A stretch of 64,000 nt of DNA from Streptacidiphilus sp. 4-A2 (GTDB lineage: Bacteria; Actinomycetota; Actinomycetes; Streptomycetales; Streptomycetaceae): contig JAAFYY010000001.1 in NCBI GenBank assembly GCA_014284505.1, forward strand, positions 744,001 to 808,000. Reading direction: 5' to 3'. The position numbers and the translations under genes were made by a program. Shown piece by piece: positions 16,716 to 25,102 of this stretch. Numbering within the stretch: position 1 is the stretch's first letter; each line of letters begins with the position of its first letter. Below the pieces are notes generated by a model. It searched no databases. It saw only the letters and a list, made by a program, of their open reading frames with translations, and had not been told where the DNA came from.

Positions 16716-18152
16716 TCAACTACTGCCCCCTGCACGCCTGGAGCGCATCATCAGCAGGTAGACAGAGGCGGAGACGACGATGCCGACCGGCAGCGAGAGG
16801 TCCGCCCCGCCTGCGGCGGTGGCGATCGGCCCGGTGTACAGCGGGGTGTTGACGCACTGCGAGGCCAGTGCGGTGCCGACCACCAGTGCGGTCGCCCCGG
16901 CCCAGTTGATCCCGCCGCGGTACCAGAACGGCCCGCCGCGGCTCTCGTCGCTGAGCTCGTGCCCGTCGTAGCGGTTGCGACGCCACAGGATGTCCGCGGC
17001 GTAGATCGCCATGCTCGGGCCCAGCAGCGCCACCATCAACTGGAGCATGTTGTTGACGGTGTCCAGGAAGTTGGAGACCAGCAGCGCGTACAACGTCAGT
17101 GCCACACCGAGGGCCCCGTCCAGCGCGACGCTGCGCGAGCGGCGGATGCGCAGCCCCACGGCCTGGAGGGCCAGGCCCGAACTGTAGGCGGTCATGGCGT
17201 TGTTGGCGATCGCACCGAGCACGATGGCCAGCAGGAACAGCGGCTTGAACCAGGAGGGCAGGATGGCCTCCAGTGCGGTCTGCGGATCGGTCATGTCCAA
17301 CGCGGTGCCGGCGATCGCGCCGAGCGCGGTGAAGAGCAGGCTGGGGACGAAGGCGCCGAAGGCGGTCCAGCCCGCGGTGGCCACGGCCGGGGTGTCGCGC
17401 GGCAGGTAGCGGGCGAAGTCGGAGCTGTTGTTGTACGACAGCGGTGCGGAGGCGATCAGTGCCAGCCCGCCGGCCAGGGCGGCCCACAGCGCGCTGCCGT
17501 GCAAGGGCTGAGCGGGCCGGTAACCCCAGTGCGCATGGCCGAGCACATATCCGGCGAGCACCGCGAAGACCACGGTCAGCACCAGGGTGAGCGGCAGGTA
17601 CAGCCGCAGGATGGTGGCGTGCCCGTACACGCTGATGGCCAGGGTGGCCGCGGCGACCACCACGATGATGACGACCTTCAGGGCGGTGTCGGGGTTCACG
17701 CCCAGTTCGCCGGCCAGGCTGAAGGCGGCCAGCGATCCGGCGGCCCAGTTCAGCGCCAGATAGCAGACGGAGACAAACCAGCCGGTGATCGCGATGTTGG
17801 CACGGTTGCCGCGGATGCCGAACATCGCCCGCATCACCACCTCGCTCGGGGTGCCCGAAGCGGGACCGCTCACCGCGAGCAGGCCGACCAGCAGCCAGAA
17901 CAGGTTGCCGACCACGATCACCCCCAGCGCCTGCCACAGGTCCAGGCCCATGAGGATCAGCGCGCCGCCGACAACCAGGCTCAGATAGCTGACATTGGGT
18001 GCGGCCCACACGCCGAACAACTCGCGTGGACGGCCGTGGCGTTCGTCGTCGGGGATGACATCTATGCCGTGGGCCTCCACCCGTCCGACACGTTCAGGGG
18101 CGGCCGGGGGGCTGGGGGCCTTGGCACATGGGTCTGGAATCGTGGATGCCAT
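16716..18152 (-). CDS. NCS1-family cytosine/purine-type permease
   Basis: 478-residue inner-membrane permease with about 12 transmembrane helices in one clean frame. Family landmarks: DERHGRPRELFGVWAAPNVSYLSLVVGGAL at the N-terminus, helix 1 LDLWQALGVIVVGNLFWLLVGLLAVSGPASGTPSEVVMRAMFGIRGN, ASAPLSYNNSSDFARYLP in the substrate site region, and LGAIANNAMTAYSSGLALQAVG. Such transporters take up nucleobases, allantoin or hydantoins by cation symport. ATG 18152 preceded by GGAGGA. Divergent from a TetR gene and, beyond it, an amidohydrolase, which suggests uptake of a compound with a hydrolysable amide or ring. Confidence 0.9.
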   Translation of the reverse strand: MASTIPDPCAKAPSPPAAPERVGRVEAHGIDVIPDDERHGRPRELFGVWAAPNVSYLSLVVGGALILMGLDLWQALGVIVVGNLFWLLVGLLAVSGPASGTPSEVVMRAMFGIRGNRANIAITGWFVSVCYLALNWAAGSLAAFSLAGELGVNPDTALKVVIIVVVAAATLAISVYGHATILRLYLPLTLVLTVVFAVLAGYVLGHAHWGYRPAQPLHGSALWAALAGGLALIASAPLSYNNSSDFARYLPRDTPAVATAGWTAFGAFVPSLLFTALGAIAGTALDMTDPQTALEAILPSWFKPLFLLAIVLGAIANNAMTAYSSGLALQAVGLRIRRSRSVALDGALGVALTLYALLVSNFLDTVNNMLQLMVALLGPSMAIYAADILWRRNRYDGHELSDESRGGPFWYRGGINWAGATALVVGTALASQCVNTPLYTGPIATAAGGADLSLPVGIVVSASVYLLMMRSRRAGGSS

Positions 18153-18190
18153 GGAGTCCTCCGAGCTGTCGAAAGCAGGAACAGCCTTGC

Positions 18191-18212
18191 CTATTGGTCG
18201 CACATCCAATAG
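18191..18212. promoter_or_regulatory. probable TetR operator
   Basis: Perfect inverted repeat CTATTGG / CCAATAG with an 8-bp spacer, only 10 bases upstream of the TetR start (18223) and 38 bases from the permease start (18152). A/T-rich arms in a G+C-rich setting and the central position between divergent genes make this a strong operator candidate for both. Confidence 0.75.
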
Positions 18213-18222
18213 CGTGCCGGGC

Positions 18223-18906
18223 ATGTCGTCAAGCGTTCAGTCGAAACGGGTTCGCAAGACCCCGGAGGCCCGCCGGGCCGAGATCGTCGACCGGGCCGCG
18301 GCGATCGCGCTGGCCGAAGGGCTGGAGTGCATCACCATGCGCCGGGTCGCCGAGGAACTGGACGTACGGCCGGGACTGATCAGCCACTACTTCCCGGTGG
18401 CGGAGGACCTGGTGGCCGAGGCGTTCGGATCCGCGGCCAGCGCCGAGCTGGACGAGTTGCTCCCGTCGGCCCGGACACCGGGGCAGCCGCTCCGGTATCT
18501 CGCCCGCTTCTTCGCGCTGACCAGCGGGGAGAACTACGACGGGATGAGCCGGCTGTGGCTCAACGCCCGGCATCTCAGCCGCTACCGGGAGATCCTGCGG
18601 GACCGGGTCGGCCACCAGGAGTGCCTGTGGCGCGACCGGCTCACGGAGCTGATCCGCGAGGGCGCCGACGCGGGAACGGTCCGTACCGACGACCCGGTGG
18701 CGGCCGCCATCCAGATCCTGGTGGTGCTGGACGGGCTCAGCGCCCACGCCAACACCGACCGCAGCGACCGCCCCGCGGTGGTGAGCGGCATGGCCGTCAG
18801 CACCGCGGAACGGGTGCTCGGCCTGGCGGTCGGCTCCCTGGCCGCACTGGCGACCGCGACACCTGCCGACCGGACCACCGGCCACCCAACGACCGACCAC
18901 AACTGA
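18223..18906 (+). CDS. TetR-family regulator of the permease/amidohydrolase genes
   Basis: 227 residues, one clean frame. HTH: RAAAIALAEGLECITMRRVAEELDVRPGLISHYFPVAEDLVAEAF (about residues 20-65). C-terminal domain TSGENYDGMSRLWLNARHLSRYREILRDRVGHQE resembles BetI-like TetR_C_6 domains. ATG 18223 (MSSSVQSKRVRKTPEARR) is chosen by its position right after the operator; the longer open frame upstream overlaps the permease gene. Probably controls the permease to the left and the amidohydrolase to the right. Confidence 0.88.
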   Translation: MSSSVQSKRVRKTPEARRAEIVDRAAAIALAEGLECITMRRVAEELDVRPGLISHYFPVAEDLVAEAFGSAASAELDELLPSARTPGQPLRYLARFFALTSGENYDGMSRLWLNARHLSRYREILRDRVGHQECLWRDRLTELIREGADAGTVRTDDPVAAAIQILVVLDGLSAHANTDRSDRPAVVSGMAVSTAERVLGLAVGSLAALATATPADRTTGHPTTDHN

Positions 18907-19053
18907 CCAGCCACCACCCCCAGCCCACCGCCGGCCTCTGGCATCCGGCCAGGCCGGCGTGCCAGCGCCGCCGCGCCGAACGGGCGGGCCATGCCACACC
19001 GGCCCGGCCCGGCCCGGCTCGGACCGGTCACCGACCACCCCGAGGAGTCCCCC

Positions 19054-20680
19054 GTGTCCACCGACCTCGTCCTGCTCCGCGCCCGGCTGCTCGATCCCGC
19101 CACCGGCCGGTTCCTGCCGCACACCGCCCTGGCCGCGGGCGGCGGCCGGATCACCCATCTCGGCGACGACCGGGAGCTGCGCGCGCTGGCCGGTCCGGCG
19201 ACCACGGTGATCGACCTCGACGGCGCGGTGGTCACCCCGGGCCTGGTCGACGGCCATATGCACCCAATCTCCGGCGCCGAGCGGACCATGGGCGTGGACC
19301 TGTCCGGCTGCGCCGATCTGGAGTCCGTGCGCGCGGCCCTCGCCCAGGGAATCCGCGCACTGGCCCCCGGCGCGTGGCTGCGCGGATGGGGCCTGGACCC
19401 CAATGTCTTCGGTGACGCCCCTGTCTCCACGGCGTCGCTGGGCCCGGTGCTCGACGGTGTCCCGGCCGCGCTGGACCTCTTCGACGCCCACTCCATGCTG
19501 GCCAGCGATCGCGCGCTGGAACTGGCGGGGATCGTCGGGCCGCGCCGCTTCGAGCAGGCCGCCGAGATCGTCTGCGACGCCGACGGCCGGCCCACCGGCC
19601 TGCTGCTGGAGGACGCCGCCTGCGAGGTGGTCGAGGCGGTCGCGCCCAGGCCGACCGACGGACAACTGCGTGCCCGGGCCGCCGAGGTGCTCAGCGGCAT
19701 GGCCGCGGCCGGCCTGACCGGCGGCCACGCCATGGACGCCAACGGCGGGCTGGCCGTCTATCCGCTGCTGGAGGCCGAGGGCACGCTGCCGCTGCGGCTG
19801 CGGATCGCTCCCTGGTGCCAGCCGGGCACCGACCAGGCGGCCCTGGCCGAACTGCTCCGGCTCCAGGGCACCGGGGGAAGGCTGTGGCGGGTCGACGGGG
19901 TGAAGCTGTTCATGGACGGGACCATCGACAACGGCACCGCCTGGCTGGAGCCCCGACTGCCACGGGCAGTCCGCCCGGGCCTTCTGGCCCGACCCGCAGG
20001 AGTACACCCGGATCATCCGGGAGCTGCACCGCCACGGGGTCCCCAGCTCCACCCACGCCATCGGCGACGCCGCGGTCCGGCATGTGCTGGATTCGGTGGA
20101 GAAGGCGCAGCCGAGGGCCGGCCGGGGGCGGTGGCGTGGCCCGGCACCGCGTCGAGCACATCGAGACCGTCCCGACGACACCCTCCACCGCTTCGCCCGG
20201 CTCGGCGTGGCGGCGTCCATGCAGCCCACCCACTGCTGCGAGTTCACCAGGGCCGACCACACCGACAACTGGTCCCGCCGGCTCGGCGAGGAGCGCGCCG
20301 CCCGGGCGTGGCGCTGCCGCGACCTGTGGGAATCGGGCGCCCGGTGGTCCTGGGCTCGGACTGGCCGATCGCCCCCTACAGTCCGCTGGCGGTGATGGCC
20401 GGGGCCCGGCACCGGCGCCCGAGCCGCGATCTGACCCAGCCTCCGCACGGATCGAGCAGGCACTGACCCGCTCCAGGCACTCCAGGGGATGACCGTCAGC
20501 CCGGCCTGGGCCGCCGGTGAGGAGCAGCAGTCCGGACGGTTGGCGATCGGCCACCGCGCCGACCTGACCGTGCTGGCGAGAACCCGCTGGCTGTCCCGGA
20601 TCAGGAGCTGGCTCAGCTGCCCGTGCTGCTCACCGTCGTCGACGGGCCGCCCCACCCACCGCGCCCCCGAGCTGTCCTAG
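19054..20680 (+). CDS. YtcJ-type amidohydrolase, multiply frameshifted
   Basis: Metal-dependent hydrolase of amidohydrolase family 3, about 540 residues. N-terminal beta-sandwich and metal motif: VIDLDGAVVTPGLVDGHMHP (HxH). Then GWGLDPNVFG, DAHSMLASDRALEL, GVKLFMDGTIDNGTAWL, HGVPSSTHAIGDAAVRHVLD (metal His), VEHIETV, MQPTHC, GAPVVLGSDWPIAPYSPL (catalytic Asp) and the C-terminal SGRLAIGHRADLTVLARNPL. After 19960 the parts are scattered over three frames (breaks near 19960, 20110, 20150, 20340, 20410, 20470, 20580). GTG 19054 has GAGGAG upstream. Predicted to hydrolyse a C-N bond of the compound imported by the neighbouring NCS1 permease (inference). Confidence 0.8.
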
Positions 20681-20693
20681 GGCGGCAGTGGCA

Positions 20694-20721
20694 CCGGCCC
20701 GCCGGGCGTCCGGCGGGCCGG
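20694..20721 (+). terminator. terminator hairpin after the amidohydrolase gene
   Basis: Perfect 12-bp stem CCGGCCCGCCGG / CCGGCGGGCCGG with loop GCGT, 13 bases after the stop codon. No T-run, as usual in high-G+C actinomycetes. Confidence 0.75.
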
Positions 20722-21356
20722 GGCCAGGACCTCTGTCCGCTCAGTCCTGTCGAGGGAACGAGCCGGTCCACCGGAGCAACAGGATCGTCGGAGCAGGACG
20801 GATCAGCGGAACGGCAGGGTCACCGGCCCGGTCCGGCGACCCACGCGTACCGCCGGGCGCCAGGACGATGTCGGCCGGGCGGCGGGCAGGACGGCTGACC
20901 TGATCCGCCGAGTGGCTGAATATGTTCGGTCCGGGGACTGGAACGTTTACAGCCTTGTGTTGCCACTGAATGTCGCCTGGGCGCGCCGCCGGGCGGCGGC
21001 GCGGCCCGCAGCCGGTCGTACACCGAGCATCGTCTCCATTACTGGCCAAGCGAGTTGAGTACACGTCAAGCCAAAGATGCCCCACGGCGGAAGAACGCAA
21101 GGAAGGGCCGACCATGACGGCACTGTTGCAGGAAGATTTCCTGCCGTAACAAGGCTCTATATCAGACTTCTGAAGGCCAACCTCCCAACAGGGCCTCCGC
21201 CATGAAAAAGTGTCAGAGATCACACGAATTCCCGGCTTCTCGGCAGCCCATCCATGGTGAAGTATTCGTGCCACCCGGCGGGGTGGTGACATGATCCCCC
21301 GCCCACAAAACCCCTGCCCAGGCACGTTCCCCGAGGAATGGAAGGCGACACCGCGC
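20722..21356. other. long non-coding leader region of the peptide ABC operon
   Basis: About 630 bases without a recognisable gene, of lower G+C than the genes around it. It should hold the promoter of the ABC operon. The only structured element I see is the inverted repeat and mini-ORF at 21114-21149; A/T-rich stretches near 20925-20975 and 21150-21270 are possible promoter areas. Confidence 0.4.
21114..21149 (+). other. possible 11-codon leader ORF containing an inverted repeat
   Basis: ATG at 21114 reads MTALLQEDFLP and stops at TAA 21147-21149. AAGGAAGGG stands 6-14 bases before the ATG. The codons overlap a perfect hairpin GCAGGAA-GAT-TTCCTGC (21128-21144). It may be a small translated leader, an operator, or both, about 210 bases before the binding-protein gene. 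No family recognised. Confidence 0.35.
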
Positions 21357-23198
21357 ATGAGAATCACCCGCCCCCTTGCTGTCACGTCAGCTGCACTGAC
21401 ACTGGCGATGACCATGGCGGCGTGTAGCGGGAGCAGCGGTTCGAGCGGCGCGATAGGCAACGGAAACTCGGCCAACTCGACGCCCAAGGGCGCGATGCAG
21501 CACGGTGGAACCGTCACCATCGCCGAGGTTGCCGCCACGCCCAACTTCATCTTCCCCCTCACACCGGCGACCAACACCGACGGCTACAACGTCAACCTGA
21601 CCCAGGGCATGTGGCCCTTCCTGGTCTACTCCGGCGACGGAGCCCAGTCGGTGATCAACCCGCAGGAGAGCCTGACCAATTCGATCGTCTACGGGGACGG
21701 CGACAAACAGGTCACCCTCAACCTGAAGGACTGGAACTGGTCGGACGGGCAGCCGATCACCAGCCGGGACTTCACCTTCGTCTACAACCTGATCAAGGCC
21801 AACGCCTCCAACTGGTCCGGCTACGTGCCCGGGTTGTTCCCCGACGACATCGCGAGCGTGTCCACGCCGGACGCGCACACCGTGGTGCTGAACCTGACCA
21901 AGTCGTACAACCCGACCTTCTTCACCGACGACGTGCTCAGCTCGATCCGCTGCTGCCGCAGCACGCCTGGACAAGACCTCCACCACCGGTGCCGTCGGCA
22001 ACGCCGACGAGACCACGGCGGGCGCCAAGGCGGTGTACGCCTTCCTGCAGAAGCAGGGCGGCGACATGACCACCTTCGCCACCAACCCGCTGTGGAAGGT
22101 GGTCGACGGACCCTGGACGCTGTCCGCGTTCCGCACCGACGGCTACTACAGCTACGTGCCGAACAAGAACTACTCCGGCCCGGACAAGCCGGTGCTCTCC
22201 CAGGTCATCGAGTCGCCGTTCACCACGGACACCTCGGAGCTCAACGTGCTCCGCTCCGGCAACACCCTCGACGTGGGTGGCCTGCCGCTGAACGACGTCA
22301 AGCAGGCCAGCGCGCTCCAGGCCGAGGGCTACTCGGTGGCCAGCATCCCGGTCCCGGGCGTGGCCGGGATCATCCCGAACTTCTACAACGCGTCGGTGGG
22401 CACCGAACTCTCCCAGCTGTACATCCGGCAGGCGCTGGAAGACCTGATCAACCGTCCGCAGATCGTCTCCAAGGTCTACGGGGGCTACGCCGACCCGGGC
22501 AACGGGCCGGTTCCGCTGACGGCCACCGGGCCGTGGGCGTCGCCGCTGGAGAAGTCCGGCGGGCCGTACCCCTTCAGCCCGAGCAAGGCGAGCACGCTGC
22601 TCCAGGCGCACGGCTGGAAGGTCGTGCCCAACGGCAAGACCGTCTGCCAGTCGCCGGGCACCGGCCCGAGCCAGTGCGGGCCGGGATCACCGCCGGTCAG
22701 CCGCTGACCTTCCAGCTGGCCTACGCCTCCGGCACCGCCGCCACCGACGAGCAGGAAGCGGCGATCCAGTCCTCGGAGGCCCAGGACGGGATCACCATCA
22801 ACCTGAAGTCGGAGCCGTTCAACACCCTGATCGGCACCATGGGTTCGTGCACCGCCGCCTCGCACCCGGCCTCCACTTGTGGCTGGCAGCTGGTCGACTT
22901 CGGCTACGACCCCTACCCGCTCTACCCGGCCGGCGCCGGCTTCTTCAACGCTGACGGCAACAACAACTCCGGCGGCTACTCCAGCCCGGAGATGGACCAG
23001 CTGATCAACGCCACCGAGTTCGGCTCGCAGGACTCGTCCTTCTTCACCTACGAGGACTACACCGCCCAGCAGTTGCCCTGGCTGTGGCTGCCGAACCCGG
23101 AGGCCATCCTGGTGTACCGGAAGAACCTTGCCGGGGTCTCCCCGCTCAACCCGTTCTCGGGTGGTCTGAACCCGGAAGTCTGGTACTTCACCAAGTGA
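21357..23198 (+). CDS. ABC transporter substrate-binding lipoprotein, peptide type (SBP_bac_5)
   Basis: Extracytoplasmic binding lipoprotein of about 614 residues for a peptide or related solute. Signal peptide MRITRPLAVTSAALTLAMTMAACSG with lipobox MAAC. SBP family 5 landmarks: GGTVTIAEVAATPNFIFPLTP, DKQVTLNLKDWNWSDGQPITSRDFTFVYNLIKA, DAHTVVLNLTKSYNPTFF, NSGGYSSPEMDQLINATEF and the end LNPEVWYFTK. The middle (about 21955-22690: HAWDKTSTTGAVG, NPLWKVVDGPWTLSAFRTDGYYSYVPNKNY, LYIRQALEDLINRPQIV) is in a second frame, so one base is missing at each border. ATG 21357 is chosen because the lipoprotein signal starts there. First gene of a four-gene operon. Confidence 0.92.
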   Translation: MRITRPLAVTSAALTLAMTMAACSGSSGSSGAIGNGNSANSTPKGAMQHGGTVTIAEVAATPNFIFPLTPATNTDGYNVNLTQGMWPFLVYSGDGAQSVINPQESLTNSIVYGDGDKQVTLNLKDWNWSDGQPITSRDFTFVYNLIKANASNWSGYVPGLFPDDIASVSTPDAHTVVLNLTKSYNPTFFTDDVLSSIRCCRSTPGQDLHHRCRRQRRRDHGGRQGGVRLPAEAGRRHDHLRHQPAVEGGRRTLDAVRVPHRRLLQLRAEQELLRPGQAGALPGHRVAVHHGHLGAQRAPLRQHPRRGWPAAERRQAGQRAPGRGLLGGQHPGPGRGRDHPELLQRVGGHRTLPAVHPAGAGRPDQPSADRLQGLRGLRRPGQRAGSADGHRAVGVAAGEVRRAVPLQPEQGEHAAPGARLEGRAQRQDRLPVAGHRPEPVRAGITAGQPLTFQLAYASGTAATDEQEAAIQSSEAQDGITINLKSEPFNTLIGTMGSCTAASHPASTCGWQLVDFGYDPYPLYPAGAGFFNADGNNNSGGYSSPEMDQLINATEFGSQDSSFFTYEDYTAQQLPWLWLPNPEAILVYRKNLAGVSPLNPFSGGLNPEVWYFTK

Positions 23199-24149
23199 GC
23201 AGCTACCTCCTGCGACGCGTCGGCCAGTCTGTCGCAGTCGTCCTCGGTGTGATGGTGCTGACCTTCCTCATGCTCCATCTGGAACCAGGCAGCGCGGCCC
23301 GCGCCACCCTCGGGGTGCGGGCCACGCCCGGCCGGATCGCCATCTTCAACAGCGTGAACGGGCTGGACCAGCCGCTGTACGAGCAGTTCGTCACCTATGT
23401 GAAGCAGGTCTGCCAGGGCAACCTCGGCACCTCCTTCTCGCTCCAGCAGCCGGTGTCGACACTGATCGCCCAGCGGGTGCCGCGCGACGCGGTGCTGGTG
23501 GGGATATCCACGGTGCTCTCGCTGCTGATCGCTGCTGCCGCTGGGCATCGGCCAGGCAGTGCGGCGCGGCAGCATCGCCGACAACGTGCTGACCGCGGTG
23601 GCGTTCGTGCTCTACTCGATCCCGGACTTCTTCTTCGCCCTGCTGCTGATCTCACTCTTCTGCGTGCAGTTCCACCTGCTGCCGCCGGAGGCGCCGCAGG
23701 CGGTGTCGGTGAGCGGGATCCTGTCCCAGCCGAAGGCGTTGATCCTGCCCCTGGCGACGATGACCCTGGGAAGCTTCGCCGGCTACAGCCGGTACATGCG
23801 GGCATCGGCCATGGACGTCCTGGCCCAGGACTACATCCGGGTGGTGCGTGCCAAGGGCCTGCCGGAGCGGCTGGTGCTGATGCGGCACGTACTGCGCAAC
23901 TCGATGCTGCCGATCATCACCCTGCTCGGGCTGTCGGCCCCGGGGATCGTGGCCGGTGCCGTGATCGCCGAGACGGTCTTCAACTATCCCGGCATGGGGC
24001 TGCTCTTCCTCCAGGCCGCGACCAGTCACGACTACCCGATCCTGCTGGGCTCCACGCTGATTGTCGGCGTGGCCACGGTGGCCGGGAACCTGATCGCCGA
24101 CATCTGCTACAGCCTCCTCGACCCACGGATCCGCTATGCCAGCAACTGA
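23195..24149 (+). CDS. peptide-type ABC permease, DppB/OppB family
   Basis: About 318 residues, six predicted membrane helices, one frame break near 23535. MSSYLLRRVGQSVAVVLGVMVLTFLMLHLEPGSAARATLG is the conserved N-terminus; AQDYIRVVRAKGLPERLVLMRHVLRNSMLPIITLLGL contains the EAA loop that docks to the ATPase; it ends DICYSLLDPRIRYASN. GTG 23195 overlaps the stop codon of the binding-protein gene (GTGA), so the two are translationally coupled. Confidence 0.92.
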
Positions 24150-25092
24150 ACCCGGGGCGGGTACCGCCGAACTACCCGAACCGACCCCGCTGACCGCACC
24201 GGTCGGCCCGCCCGGCGTCGCCGAAGCGGGTGCCCTCGCGGAGCGCAGTGGCTCCGGACGGCTGGTGTGGCAGGCCTTCTTCCGCAACCGCCCGGCCCTG
24301 ATCGGCATGGGGACGGTCGCGCTGATCACCCTGTTCTGCTTCCTGGGCCCGCTGTTCTACCACACCAACCAGATCACGGTGCGGCTGGACCTCGCCGAAC
24401 TCCCGCCCAGCGGGGCCCATCCGCTGGGTACCGACGCCTCCGGCTACGACGTGCTCGGGCGGCTGATGCTGGGCGGCCAGTCCTCGCTGGAGCTCGGCTT
24501 CTCGGTGGCCGTGGCCACCACGGTGCTGGGCGCGCTGTACGGGGCCTTCGCCGGTCTGGTCGGCGGTGTCGCGGACGCCATCATGATGCGGATCATCGAC
24601 ACCTTCCTGGCCATCCCCGGCCTGGTGCTGCTGCTGATCCTGGTGAACCTGTTCACGCCCAACCTGCTGATGATCATCACGCTGCTGTCGCTGCTGTCCT
24701 GGATCGGGGTGGCCCGGCTGGTGCGCGGCGAGGTGCTGAGTCTGCGCACAAGGGACTTCGTGCTGGCGTCGACGATGATGGGCGCGACCCGCTGGCGGGT
24801 GATGCTCCGGCACCTGCTGCCGAACTCGATCGGCGTGATCATCGTCAGCGCCACCTTCACCATCTCCGACTCCATCCTGGCGCTGTCCACCTTGAGCTTC
24901 CTCGGCCTGGGGCTGCCGCCGCCACACGCCGACTGGGGAACCATGCTCTCGGACGGCCTCAACTACCTCTTCGACGGCTACTGGTGGCTGGTCTACCCGC
25001 CCGCGATCATCCTGATCGTGACCGTGGTCGCGTTCAACCTGATCGGCGACGCGTTCCACAACGCCCTCGACGTCCGCCTGAGCAAGAACTGA
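24136..25092 (+). CDS. peptide-type ABC permease, DppC/OppC family
   Basis: 318 residues in one clean frame. Pro/Ala-rich cytoplasmic start, then helix 1 PALIGMGTVALITLFCFLGPLFY, the family motif HPLGTDASGYDVLGRLMLGGQSSLELGF, and the EAA loop LRTRDFVLASTMMGATRWRVMLRHLLPNSIGVIIV. Ends IGDAFHNALDVRLSKN. Starts 14 bases inside the preceding permease gene and is followed after 10 bases by the ATPase gene. Confidence 0.95.
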   Translation: MPATEPGAGTAELPEPTPLTAPVGPPGVAEAGALAERSGSGRLVWQAFFRNRPALIGMGTVALITLFCFLGPLFYHTNQITVRLDLAELPPSGAHPLGTDASGYDVLGRLMLGGQSSLELGFSVAVATTVLGALYGAFAGLVGGVADAIMMRIIDTFLAIPGLVLLLILVNLFTPNLLMIITLLSLLSWIGVARLVRGEVLSLRTRDFVLASTMMGATRWRVMLRHLLPNSIGVIIVSATFTISDSILALSTLSFLGLGLPPPHADWGTMLSDGLNYLFDGYWWLVYPPAIILIVTVVAFNLIGDAFHNALDVRLSKN

Positions 25093-25102
25093 CGGGAACG
25101 AC

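Noticed and set aside
16720..18009. 429-codon Arg-rich frame on the same strand as the NCS1 permease
   Set aside because: It is a +1 shadow of the permease, which is intact in its own frame with a full set of membrane helices.
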